Assembly (NCBI GenBank): GCA_012513605.1
Contig: JAAZBV010000060.1
Coordinates: 1 to 48,219, forward strand
Length of the DNA: 48,219 nucleotides
Origin: Desulfatiglans sp.
GTDB lineage: Bacteria; Desulfobacterota; DSM-4660; Desulfatiglandales; HGW-15
Direction of reading: 5' to 3'
A program made the translations under genes and the position numbers. Below the pieces are notes generated by a model that did no database searches, was not told the origin of the DNA, and was given only the letters and a program-made list of their open reading frames with translations. Below, piece by piece: positions 35,593 through 43,852 of the stretch; positions within the stretch are counted from its first letter, which is position 1; every line of letters starts with the position of its first letter.

Positions 35593-36039
35593 ATGGAAAG
35601 ATATCTATATACAATCGAAAAGGTTGCCGAACTGCTGGATGTACACAAGAAAACGATCCTCAGATACATCAAGGAAGGTAAGCTAAAGGCGAACAAGGTG
35701 GGTGGCCGCTGGCGCATACATGGTAATGACCTGACCAGTTTTGTAGGTGCAAAAGATGCCCCTGATGAAAGTCTTACACACAATCAGAAACCAAAGGCCG
35801 ATGTTACGCCTGAGCCCTGGGTTTCGACAGTCGTACATGTTGAAAATAAAGAGAGGGAGGAATTTATCAGGATAAGTAATACCCTGATTGCAATAAAAAG
35901 CGGGGCAGATGCTCAGGATAGAAGATGCAGGATCGATGCAGTCTATTTTGAGGAGGAGCTTAAGATACAGGTCCTCATATGGGGGACACTGGACTTCACT
36001 GATAAGATTCTTAAGATACTGGAGGAATTGTTAAAATGA
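35593..36039 (+). CDS. Helix-turn-helix (excisionase/MerR-like) DNA-binding protein
   Basis: Residues 4-53 form a helix-turn-helix domain of the excisionase/MerR type (YTIEKVAELLDVHKKTILRY, then KEGKLKANKVGGRWRIHGNDLTSFV). The remaining 95 residues are an uncharacterised domain with two Cys-poor beta-rich stretches (VSTVVHVENKEREEFIRI and KIQVLIWGTLDFTDKILKIL). Its stop overlaps the start of the hydrolase gene by 4 nt (ATGA), so the two are translationally coupled and the protein probably controls its own operon. AAGGA precedes the ATG. There is no integrase nearby, so a true excisionase role is unlikely. Confidence 0.85.
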   Translation: MERYLYTIEKVAELLDVHKKTILRYIKEGKLKANKVGGRWRIHGNDLTSFVGAKDAPDESLTHNQKPKADVTPEPWVSTVVHVENKEREEFIRISNTLIAIKSGADAQDRRCRIDAVYFEEELKIQVLIWGTLDFTDKILKILEELLK

Positions 36040-36875
36040 AAAGAGATCGGGACACAGCAATAACAGTGTGTATTAAGAACCCGGATGCATTGAAGAAATA
36101 TTATAATGCAATACTTGAGTATTGGCCTGTACCTATGGAAAAGATCTATATTCCAACTTCTCTTGGTAAAACACTTTGCATAAAATGCGGTGATGAAAAA
36201 AATCTGCCGATGATCCTTATCCACGGCTCCATGTCAAACTCTGCGTCATGGATGGCTGATATAAAGAGGCTGAGTGAAAAATACTGTACATATTGTCTTG
36301 ATATCCCGGGTGACCCGGGCGGAAGTGAAGACAGGCGGTTTAACTGGCACGGGCCATATTTTTCACAGTGGATCAAGGAATGCATGGATTATTTGAAAGT
36401 TGATAGAGCTGTTGTCGGAGGCCTCAGCCTTGGTGGATGGGCATCTTTACGCTTTGCTATTGATTACCCTGAAAGGGTGAATAAGCTGTTACTGCTCGCC
36501 CCTGCCGGGCTTGCCCCTGTGAAGATGGCGCTTTCTTTTCTGTTTTTATCCCTGATGGGAAAATGGGGCAGGGAAAAAATACTTAAAAGGCTTTTTAAGG
36601 GCAGGGAGATCACAAAGGAGTTGCGTGATTTTTTTGAGGTAACAGCAGGAAACTGCAAACCCAGATATGGGAAAGTTCCGGTGTTTTCCGATAAGGAACT
36701 TGCATCCCTCTCGATACCCGTTATCTATATCGGTGCAAAAGAGGATGTGCTTATTGATACAAAAAGGTCTCATGAAAGGATATCAAAATGTGTCTCAAAT
36801 CTGAAAAGTCTTGTCCTTGATGAAGGGCATGCACTTGTTGGATTATCTGATGAGGTTTTTGAGTTGCTGGGGTGA
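36036..36875 (+). CDS. Alpha/beta hydrolase
   Basis: The 279-residue cytoplasmic protein shows the alpha/beta hydrolase core: the oxyanion HGSMSNSASW (His63-Gly64), the nucleophile elbow GGLSLGGW (Ser131), an acid in GAKEDVLID near 235 and the catalytic His in LDEGHALVGL near 265. A short lid follows the elbow (about 160-205). The substrate, an ester or related small molecule, cannot be predicted. It overlaps the HTH gene by 4 nt, and is followed by four palindromic repeats that may end the transcript. A 35-residue N-terminal extension before the core is unusual but has clear coding character. Confidence 0.87.
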   Translation: MKRDRDTAITVCIKNPDALKKYYNAILEYWPVPMEKIYIPTSLGKTLCIKCGDEKNLPMILIHGSMSNSASWMADIKRLSEKYCTYCLDIPGDPGGSEDRRFNWHGPYFSQWIKECMDYLKVDRAVVGGLSLGGWASLRFAIDYPERVNKLLLLAPAGLAPVKMALSFLFLSLMGKWGREKILKRLFKGREITKELRDFFEVTAGNCKPRYGKVPVFSDKELASLSIPVIYIGAKEDVLIDTKRSHERISKCVSNLKSLVLDEGHALVGLSDEVFELLG

Positions 36876-36885
36876 AGGAACCATC

Positions 36886-37115
36886 GGGTGGGCACAGGGG
36901 CCCACCCCTACAGTCTCTATGTGATTGTCATGGCTTTATTATTTATTTTGTAGGGGCAGGCCCCCGTGCCTGCCCTAACGCAATGAATATGATCTGCGAA
37001 ATTATTCATGTATCAAGGCATAAAGACATAAAAAAAGCGGACACGCAGGTCCGCCCCTACAAAAATATAGAAATTATTTTGTGTTACATGTAGGGGCAGG
37101 CCCCCGTGCCTGCCC
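36886..37115. repeat. Cluster of four GTAGGGGC/GCCCCTAC palindromes
   Basis: Four elements lie in 230 bp: 36886-36911 (GGGTGGGC...GCCCACCCCTAC), 36950-36975 (GTAGGGGCAGGC...GCCTGCCC), 37037-37060 (GCGGAC...GTCCGCCCCTAC) and 37090-37115 (identical to the second). Orientation alternates. The shared end is GTAGGGG/CCCCTAC while stem sequences differ but stay complementary. There is no gene between 36876 and 37188. Confidence 0.85.
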
Positions 37116-37150
37116 GTTTATACAGGCGCCTGCATTGGTTTCTGAATAAA

Positions 37151-37182
37151 AGCTGATAGCTGATAGCTGACCGCTGAAAGCT
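37151..37182. repeat. AGCTGATAGCTGA short tandem repeat
   Basis: Three to four imperfect copies of a GCTGATA/GCTGAAA unit precede the stop of the SnoaL-like gene. The same unit, in both orientations, occupies 37655-37747 on the other side of that gene. Confidence 0.65.
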
Positions 37183-37188
37183 CTATAT

Positions 37189-37581
37189 CTACAGCTCCGC
37201 GCAAACAACCTTTTTGAATTTCCCTTTTTCCAGATGATAATGGATAAACTGCGGGATCACGGCCTTTTGCCCGACCTTAAGAGGTGTGAGTTTGGGCCAG
37301 TCTGAGGCGGCAACGGCCTCTGGTGTTAACTCCTTCACGCCCTCAATCTGTACCCTGGCTTCAAGCACAACATTATATTCATCAGAAACAAAACGATCCA
37401 CGATCACAGACTCTTTAATATAATTATGAAGGAAGGCATAAAACTTTTTTACTGATTCGCGGGTCTTAAAGGAACCGCCCACATGTACCATCTCAAAGTC
37501 ATCAGCAAAATATTTAAGAAAACCATCATAATCTCTGCTGTTAAATTTCTTTAAATAAACATCAAATTCTTCACGGGTCAT
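37189..37581 (-). CDS. SnoaL-like (NTF2-fold) small protein
   Basis: The 130-residue protein begins MTREEFDVYLKKFNSRDYDGFLKYFADDFEM, then HVGGSFKTRESVKKFYAFL and a beta-sheet half ending IPQFIHYHLEKGKFKKVVCAEL. This is the one-domain SnoaL/NTF2-like fold used by small isomerases, cyclases, and ligand-binding proteins. It has no signal peptide, so it is cytoplasmic. It lies downstream of the OYE-type flavoprotein gene (164 bp gap filled with repeats) in the same direction and may act on the same substrate. AGGAGACAC precedes its ATG. Confidence 0.82.
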   Translation of the reverse strand: MTREEFDVYLKKFNSRDYDGFLKYFADDFEMVHVGGSFKTRESVKKFYAFLHNYIKESVIVDRFVSDEYNVVLEARVQIEGVKELTPEAVAASDWPKLTPLKVGQKAVIPQFIHYHLEKGKFKKVVCAEL

Positions 37582-37654
37582 ATATGTGTCTCCTATCTAA
37601 AAGTATTTTTATAAAAATTATATTAAGTGCCTGTACAAAAATTGTCGTTTTGTT

Positions 37655-37747
37655 CGACGGCTGTCAGCCATCAGCGTTCAGCTTTCAGCTAAAGCATTTA
37701 AGACAAAGCCTTATCTCACGGCTGATAGCTGAAAGCTGAAAGCTTTT
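37655..37747. repeat. AGCTGAAAGCTGA repeat tract in inverted arrangement
   Basis: The tract begins as GGCTGTCAGCCATCAGCGTTCAGCTTTCAGC and ends as GGCTGATAGCTGAAAGCTG, so the two ends can fold back on each other over a 40-base loop. It overlaps the last bases of the flavoprotein gene. The fold could end or protect that transcript. Confidence 0.65.
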
Positions 37748-39836
37748 AAATTTCCCTCCCGATACGCGAACCATCCCCTATTGCATCTATAATCAGGGCA
37801 GGGTCACCGCAGTCGCCAATCTGATATATCTCAGGCGCTGTACCCTTCATTCTTGTCATTAACTCAGTATCCGGTAACATTGGTAATGCAGGCAATATGG
37901 TATCTGCCTCAAGGGTCTTTTTCTCTCCCTCTTTCGTAATGATAGTGAGCCCCCTCTCTGTTATCTCTTCATACTTAACGCCGGGATACAGTGTCACACC
38001 CTTTTGTTCTAGCCATCCAAACAGCCTGACCTTATGGTTCTCAATCACCATCTTTCCCATCTTCTCAGCGGTCTCCACAACTGTTACCTTCCTGCCGCGC
38101 TTAACAAGGAACACTGCTGTCTGGAGCCCATGTATGCCGCCGCCGATAATCACAACATTTTTTCCGATGGGCATCCAAATTTTCGTGGCCCATATGAGAA
38201 GCCTGGGGCTGAAGAACCTCAGGAAATTCTTTAATGTTCGATTCAGGTCAGCGGCCTTAACCACCTTTGGTGAATCGATGCCAGGTATATCCGGAACAGA
38301 ATACAGCCCGCCTGTGGCTAGTATTAGCACATCGGGCTTAATCTTTTCAATGAGCGTCCTGTTTACCTCTTTACCAAGATTGATCTTTACCCCCAGCTTT
38401 GTAATCTGGGTGTAAAGATAACGAACCAGTGCCGGAAGGTCTTCAATATCAAGCCCCTTGATCGTGGCTGCCACAGGCACTGAGCCGCCCAGGTAATGTT
38501 CCTTCTCATAGAGTGTTACATCATGTCCCCTTAGGGCAGCCACCCTTGCGGCCTCCATACCGGCTGGCCCGCCGCCCACTACCATAACCTTTTTCTTTTT
38601 ATCAGCGGGCTTAATCTCATATTCCCCCTCCTTTGCGAGTGATGCATTTATGCGGCAGAATGACTTACCGGGGACACCCGGTATATAATTTGTATGTATC
38701 GCCTCGATGCAGGAGAGGCAGCGTGTGCATGGTGCAATATCATCCAGCCTTTCTTCTGCAACCTTGTTTGGGAGGTCAGGGTCTGCCAGAAGGCGTCTTG
38801 TCATGCCGATAAAGTCTGCCTTGCCCTCTCGCAGTATCCTCTCTCCCATTTCAGCGTTGATGCCTGCTGTGGCAATAACAGGTATTTTGACTGCCTTTTT
38901 AACAAGTGCGGCGAGAGGCACCCAGAAACCGGCCCCGCTTTTACTTCCATCAAGTTCTTTTGGAAGTGGATCAGGCACCTCGGGATAACAAACCGCCTCT
39001 GGCCAGTTAATTAAACTGTACAAAGGCCCTATACCATCGGCCTTGGGATGAAGGTTATCAGCTCCCGCAGCCTCAAAGAGCCTGCCGAACTCCTGACCCT
39101 CAGCGGCAGTTATGCCATCATCTATCCCATATTCAGCAGCATTATAAAGCACACCGATCGGGTAGTCATTACCCAGACGCGCCTTCATCTTCTGAAGTAT
39201 CTCAACCATGAACCTGGCCCTGTTCTCAAGGCTTTGTGGGCCATACTGGTCTGTGCGTTTATTCCAGTGACGCGACATAAAGGTGTTGCCAAGGTGTTGT
39301 GTGCCGCAGTGTATCTCAAGGTGGTCAACCCCTGCCTGTTTCAAACGCTCCCCGGCCTTTACAAACTTTTCCTGAATATCTTCGATCTCGCTTAATGTTG
39401 CCTCTGCTGTTTCATCGCTCAGGAAACCATACACCTCTTCTTGCATCACCGATGCGGCAATGGGCGGGCGACCGGCAAGGGAGGCAGGGCACCATGGCCC
39501 TGCATGCATCATCTGTACAGATAGTTTGCAGTCATATTTATGAACGGCCTCTGCCAGTTTTATAAAGCCAGGAATGTATTTGTCAGAATCAATACGCAAC
39601 CCGTCAGGCATCCTTGCGCCAAGGGGATAATCAAGGTAGGCGTTCCATAAAATAACCATACCGGCCCCGCCCTTAGCCACTGCCTCTACATAGTCGATAG
39701 TCCTCTGGTTCATGTGGGCATCAACAGGGTCATGGGTATTCATCTCCGCGGCAGTCTTTATGATCCGGTTCTTTAACCGCATCTTGCCTATATAAAAAGG
39801 TGAAAGCAGCATTTCAAACTGCGTCTTACCGTTCAT
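37746..39836 (-). CDS. OYE-type NADH:flavin oxidoreductase with Fe-S and FAD/NAD domains
   Basis: The 696-residue enzyme has an FMN TIM-barrel (1-365; LSPFYIGKMRLKNRIIKTAA, DHLEIHCGTQHLGN, NKRTDQYG), the cluster motif CTRCLSC...C (Cys370, 373, 376 and 394) for a [4Fe-4S] centre, and a C-terminal FAD/NAD(P) part starting VMVVGGGPAGMEAARVAALRG. This is the 2,4-dienoyl-CoA reductase/trimethylamine dehydrogenase architecture, with the normal length for the family. It likely reduces an activated C=C bond, but the barrel lacks the usual HGAHGYLL text, so the substrate is open. It is alone except for the SnoaL-like gene downstream. GGAGGAG precedes its ATG. Confidence 0.92.
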   Translation of the reverse strand: MNGKTQFEMLLSPFYIGKMRLKNRIIKTAAEMNTHDPVDAHMNQRTIDYVEAVAKGGAGMVILWNAYLDYPLGARMPDGLRIDSDKYIPGFIKLAEAVHKYDCKLSVQMMHAGPWCPASLAGRPPIAASVMQEEVYGFLSDETAEATLSEIEDIQEKFVKAGERLKQAGVDHLEIHCGTQHLGNTFMSRHWNKRTDQYGPQSLENRARFMVEILQKMKARLGNDYPIGVLYNAAEYGIDDGITAAEGQEFGRLFEAAGADNLHPKADGIGPLYSLINWPEAVCYPEVPDPLPKELDGSKSGAGFWVPLAALVKKAVKIPVIATAGINAEMGERILREGKADFIGMTRRLLADPDLPNKVAEERLDDIAPCTRCLSCIEAIHTNYIPGVPGKSFCRINASLAKEGEYEIKPADKKKKVMVVGGGPAGMEAARVAALRGHDVTLYEKEHYLGGSVPVAATIKGLDIEDLPALVRYLYTQITKLGVKINLGKEVNRTLIEKIKPDVLILATGGLYSVPDIPGIDSPKVVKAADLNRTLKNFLRFFSPRLLIWATKIWMPIGKNVVIIGGGIHGLQTAVFLVKRGRKVTVVETAEKMGKMVIENHKVRLFGWLEQKGVTLYPGVKYEEITERGLTIITKEGEKKTLEADTILPALPMLPDTELMTRMKGTAPEIYQIGDCGDPALIIDAIGDGSRIGREI

Positions 39837-40110
39837 TATTACTCCTCCTTGATTAAGTAAAGAATCCCTTTTGCTTTGAGGAACGAAGTATATGGAGTCA
39901 GGTGTTTTAAGTCAATATTAATTCACCCCACTACTTTGTATGAAAATATAGCAACCCATAGAGATTTAACTTATATTGATTTTTTCCTGAAGTATGCGAA
40001 TTCAGGTGATGCGACCAGGTGTGAAAAAAAACAAGGTGACAAGATTTTCAGCCCATTTGTTTATTAGAAAATGATGCTATGATTCACCTGAATAGATTGA
40101 AGGGGTAAAA
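39837..40110. other. Gene-free upstream region of the flavoprotein
   Basis: This 274-bp stretch is A+T-rich and shows no reading frame with coding character. It must hold the promoter of the flavoprotein gene on the minus strand, but I could not pick one. It marks the border to the accessory-looking part of the window. Confidence 0.4.
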
Positions 40111-40347
40111 ATGGAACATGATAAAATAAGTATAAACATAGTAAAATAAAATCTATTTAAAATTCCAAAAACCAAATTAGCCGAGTTAAATGATTTTATT
40201 GAATCTATTTTAATGAAATCTGATTCCTGTAAAACAAAACGGGTAGAAAAACTCGAAGGGATATGGAAAGGATTGGGCTTCGAAAAGATAACTGATCTAG
40301 ACAAAAGTATTCGAGAAATCCGTAACGAGTCAGAAAATCTGATGTAA
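40111..40347 (+). pseudogene. VapB-like antitoxin with a nonsense mutation
   Basis: The frame from ATG 40111 would encode 78 residues, but a TAA interrupts it at codon 13. After the stop the same frame continues with clear coding sense (NLFKIPKTKLAELNDFIESI, then LEGIWKGLGFEKITDLDKSI) up to TAA 40347. The position directly before a PIN-domain remnant (40346-40543) and the IWKGLGFEKI tail make it an antitoxin of a VapBC-type module. The stop is TAA, so selenocysteine read-through cannot rescue it. A sequencing error at one base cannot be excluded. Confidence 0.65.
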
Positions 40348-40543
40348 GAGATACAATTCTACCCTGGATAATTATAAAATAGTCGATTTGGATTTTGATG
40401 TAGTTGAAACAGCTAAAACTATTAAAGGACTTGAACTCCACGACAGGCTTATAGTCTCAACCTCTTTGTTTTTGAATATCCCGATATTGACAAGTGACCA
40501 AGGTATTATGGATTCTGCGCAGGTCACAACCATATGGAATTAG
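40346..40543 (+). pseudogene. C-terminal remnant of a PIN-domain (VapC-like) toxin
   Basis: The remnant codes for about 65 residues ending at TAG 40541-40543: IVDLDFDVVETAKTIKG, LELHDRLIVSTSLFLNIPI and LTSDQGIMDSAQVTTIW. LHDR and TSD carry the later acidic residues of a PIN nuclease. The N-terminal half with the first catalytic Asp is absent, and no start codon fits. The join lies exactly at the end of the antitoxin gene, so a deletion of about half of the toxin gene is the simplest explanation. It cannot be an active nuclease. Confidence 0.75.
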
Positions 40544-40885
40544 CTATCGGACATCTAAAAAGAGCCGCAGATAGTGTAACAAGCTCATGCTTATACTTTT
40601 CATAGATATCGCACAGAACGGTTTTCTGGCCCCGGTTGAGCTTCCAAATAAGTATTTTGTCTTCCAGCATTTAGTACCTTTATATCGACTGCAATCGTAT
40701 ATTTACCTATATGACAATCGATATAGCAAAATTAGTATATTTTTTCTGTTAAAAATGGTGCTTGTATTTTTTAATAAAAAATCCTAAACCTAACGCACTA
40801 TATCTTTACTGGCACATCCTCCTGAAAGGAACGTTAATCCCCGGGGAGCAATAATAAAGGCAAAATAGCCTTAAGAGGCAGGGAA
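40544..40885. other. Gene-free stretch before GH115, with a 52-bp element repeated at 48027
   Basis: No gene is supported in these 342 bp. 40761-40812 is an A+T-rich element that matches 48027-48078 without gaps at 41 of 52 bases, including an identical TAAACCTAAC core (40785-40794). It lies 73 bp upstream of the GH115 start. It could be a regulatory site for polysaccharide-use genes or the scar of a mobile repeat. Confidence 0.55.
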
Positions 40886-43822
40886 ATGATCAATAGGATA
40901 ATGAATAATATGGAAGATAAAAATAAGGCAACATTATATTCCCTCATAACACTAATACTTATTTTGTTAATCAGTAATAACCCGCTTTTTGCCTTTGAAA
41001 GCAAATCATATATTGCTGCAAAAAAAGAGAGAAATTCATTTACACTCAGTGAATCCGGACACTCCAATCCCATCATCATTGCAAATAATGATTTTCCGGG
41101 CGTTAAACGTGTCGCGAATATATTACAAAGAGACATAGCTGAGGTAACCGGTTCAAGGCCTGATATCCATATTGATCAGCTTCCCTCATCCGGGTACATG
41201 GTAATTGCCGGGACAATCGGTAAAAACAGCTTCATAGATAGGTTGATAAATAATAATCGGCTTCAGGTTGATGATATAAAAGATAAAAGAGAGAGCTTTA
41301 TTATTCAGGGTGTAGATAACCCCTTCCCATCAGTTGAAAAGGCCCTGATTATAGCCGGCAGTGATAAACGCGGTACAATCTATGGGATGCTGGATATATC
41401 CAGGCAGATCGGGGTCTCTCCCTGGCACTGGTGGGGTGATGTGCCTGTAAAAAGGAAAACGAACATCTATGTATCCCCTGGCAGATATACAGAGGGAGAG
41501 CCAAAGGTAAAATACCGCGGGATATTTATTAACGATGAGGCACCATGTCTTTCTGGCTGGTCAAAGGCAAAATTCGGAACTGATATGTTCAACCACGAAC
41601 TCTACGAACCCATGTTTGAACTGATATTGAGGCTGAAAGGGAATTTCCTGTGGCCTGCGATGTGGGGACGCGCATTTTATGACGATGACCCTGAAAACGC
41701 CAGGCTTGCAGATGAATATGGTATCGTAATAGGCACCTCTCATCATGAACCCATGATGCGGGCGCATGATGAATGGCGTCGTTACGGGACAGGCAAATGG
41801 GATTATGAGAGCAACAGTGAGGAGCTAAAGAAATTCTGGAGAGATGGCATTAAAAGAATGGGCCGGAATGAAAGCATCATTACCCTTGCCATGCGCGGGG
41901 ACGGGGATATGGCAATGAGTCCTGACGCTAACATTGAACTTCTACAGAAAATCGTAATTGATCAGAGGGAAATCCTGACTCAAGTTACAGGGAAGGGCAT
42001 TACAGAAATTCCGCAGGTATGGGCCTTGTACAAGGAGGTGCAGGAGTATTACGACAAAGGCATGAGGGTGCCTGATGATGTAACCCTGCTTCTCTGTGAT
42101 GATAACTGGGGGAATATCAGGAAACTGCCTAACCCTGCGGACAAGCACCGTAAGGGAGGTTATGGCATATATTATCATTTTGATTTTGTCGGTGGGCCGA
42201 GAAATTACAAGTGGCTTAACACAAACCAGATTGAAAGGGTGTGGGAGCAGATGAGGCTTGCATGGGAATATGGCGCACGTGAGATCTGGGTTGTAAATGT
42301 GGGAGACCTTAAACCCATGGAATTCCCCATAAGCTTCTTCCTTGACTACGCATGGGACCCTGAAAGGATTAATGCGAAAGATCTGCCTCAATATTATAAA
42401 CGATGGGTAGAAGAGCAGTTCGATAAGAGATACAGCAACGAGATTGCCGATATACTGAATAAATACACAAAATACAATTCAAGAAGAAAGCCTGAGATGC
42501 TCTCCCATGAGACATACAGCCTTGTCAATTACCGTGAGGCTGAAACAGTTGTTAATGATTATAAAGCGTTATACGAAAAGGCAACCATGATAGGGCGCTC
42601 CCTTGGTAAGGTATATCAGGATTCCTTTTATCAGCTAATCCTTCACCCTGTTGAGGCATGCGCCAATCTGTATGAACTCTATTTTACAGTCGCAAAAAAC
42701 AGGCTTTACGCGGCACAGAAACGGAACCTGACAAATGACCTTGCCATAAAGGCTGAGGAATTATTTAAACGTGACGCAGAGATATCCCATTACTATAATA
42801 AGGTCATGGCTGGCGGTAAATGGGATCACATGATGGACCAGGTTCATATAGGGTACACCATGTGGAACGATCCCCCGGATAACATCATGCCGGAAGTGGC
42901 GAAGATTGATATCCCTGATGAGGCCAGGATGGGAATCGCTTTTGAAGGGGCTGAAAAGGCCATATTGCCTGAAGATAAAAATGTAAGGCTTCCTGAGTTT
43001 GATTCATTAAATAATCAGAAATATTATATAGATATTTTTAACAGAGGGAAAAGGCCATTCAGGTTTATTGCCACGCCTGACAGGCCATGGATAAAAATAT
43101 CAGATAAACAGGGTGAGATTGCCACTGAAAAAAGGATATGGGTAAGCATTGACTGGGGCAGGGCGCCTTCAGGCACAAGCATGGCCTCTGTTAATATTTC
43201 TGACCGGGAAAATAATTTTATCATTACAGCGGTTATCAACAACAGGGAAGTCAAAAGAGAGGAGATAAAAAACTGTTTTGTTGAGGCCAACAATTATGTT
43301 TCAATTGAGGCTGTAAATTATACATATAAGAGTGAACCTGCCCCTTACTCATGGCAGGTCATCCCTAATCTGGGGCGGACAAATTCAGCAATCACCCTTT
43401 TGCCTGTTACCGCAATGGATATCCCGCCGGATAATAGGCCAGGTCTTGAATACGATATTTATCTCTTTAACAGGGGTACCTTTAATATCAGCTTTTATCT
43501 ATCTCCCACCCAGAATTTCGGATACAAAGAGGGGCTTAAATTCGCAGTATCTATTGATGATAAAGAACCTGTGGTTATCAACATGCATGAAGGAGATACC
43601 CCTGACTGGAAATACCCGAAATACTGGGAACAGGCAGTAGGTAATAATATTCGAATAGCAAAAACTGAGATGAACAATATTGAACCGGGAAGGCACACCC
43701 TCAAGTTCCATGCAATTGACGCGGGCATCGTGCTTCAGAAGATCGTAATAGGAAAAGGGGATGTGAAGCCAGCCTACCTGGGGCCTCCAGAGAGTTACAG
43801 CAATGTTTTTAAAAAAGAGTAG
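40886..43822 (+). CDS. GH115 family xylan alpha-1,2-glucuronidase, exported
   Basis: The 978-residue enzyme has a signal sequence after a short charged N-terminus (membrane segment about 18-35, cut near LFAF). It then follows the GH115 order: an N-terminal alpha/beta domain with IIAGSDKRGTIYGMLDISRQ and GVSPWHWWGDVPV, the catalytic barrel with YRGIFINDEAP, GNFLWPAMWGRAF and GTSHHEPM, and C-terminal beta-sandwich domains. Family members remove (4-O-methyl)-glucuronic acid side chains from glucuronoxylan. A sugar symporter gene of the GPH family follows after 30 bp, as expected for uptake of the product. Start ATG 40886 has AAGAGG before it; two in-frame ATGs follow closely. Confidence 0.92.
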   Translation: MINRIMNNMEDKNKATLYSLITLILILLISNNPLFAFESKSYIAAKKERNSFTLSESGHSNPIIIANNDFPGVKRVANILQRDIAEVTGSRPDIHIDQLPSSGYMVIAGTIGKNSFIDRLINNNRLQVDDIKDKRESFIIQGVDNPFPSVEKALIIAGSDKRGTIYGMLDISRQIGVSPWHWWGDVPVKRKTNIYVSPGRYTEGEPKVKYRGIFINDEAPCLSGWSKAKFGTDMFNHELYEPMFELILRLKGNFLWPAMWGRAFYDDDPENARLADEYGIVIGTSHHEPMMRAHDEWRRYGTGKWDYESNSEELKKFWRDGIKRMGRNESIITLAMRGDGDMAMSPDANIELLQKIVIDQREILTQVTGKGITEIPQVWALYKEVQEYYDKGMRVPDDVTLLLCDDNWGNIRKLPNPADKHRKGGYGIYYHFDFVGGPRNYKWLNTNQIERVWEQMRLAWEYGAREIWVVNVGDLKPMEFPISFFLDYAWDPERINAKDLPQYYKRWVEEQFDKRYSNEIADILNKYTKYNSRRKPEMLSHETYSLVNYREAETVVNDYKALYEKATMIGRSLGKVYQDSFYQLILHPVEACANLYELYFTVAKNRLYAAQKRNLTNDLAIKAEELFKRDAEISHYYNKVMAGGKWDHMMDQVHIGYTMWNDPPDNIMPEVAKIDIPDEARMGIAFEGAEKAILPEDKNVRLPEFDSLNNQKYYIDIFNRGKRPFRFIATPDRPWIKISDKQGEIATEKRIWVSIDWGRAPSGTSMASVNISDRENNFIITAVINNREVKREEIKNCFVEANNYVSIEAVNYTYKSEPAPYSWQVIPNLGRTNSAITLLPVTAMDIPPDNRPGLEYDIYLFNRGTFNISFYLSPTQNFGYKEGLKFAVSIDDKEPVVINMHEGDTPDWKYPKYWEQAVGNNIRIAKTEMNNIEPGRHTLKFHAIDAGIVLQKIVIGKGDVKPAYLGPPESYSNVFKKE

Positions 43823-43852
43823 GATATTTTTTATAATTAAGGAGACCAATAC

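Noticed and set aside
35593-36039. Excisionase gene of a prophage
   Set aside because: Only the HTH type is shared; there is no integrase or attachment site, and the gene is coupled to a hydrolase gene.
40111-40347. Selenocysteine or other recoding of the stop in the antitoxin frame
   Set aside because: The stop is TAA, which is not recoded in bacteria, and the toxin next to it is also damaged.
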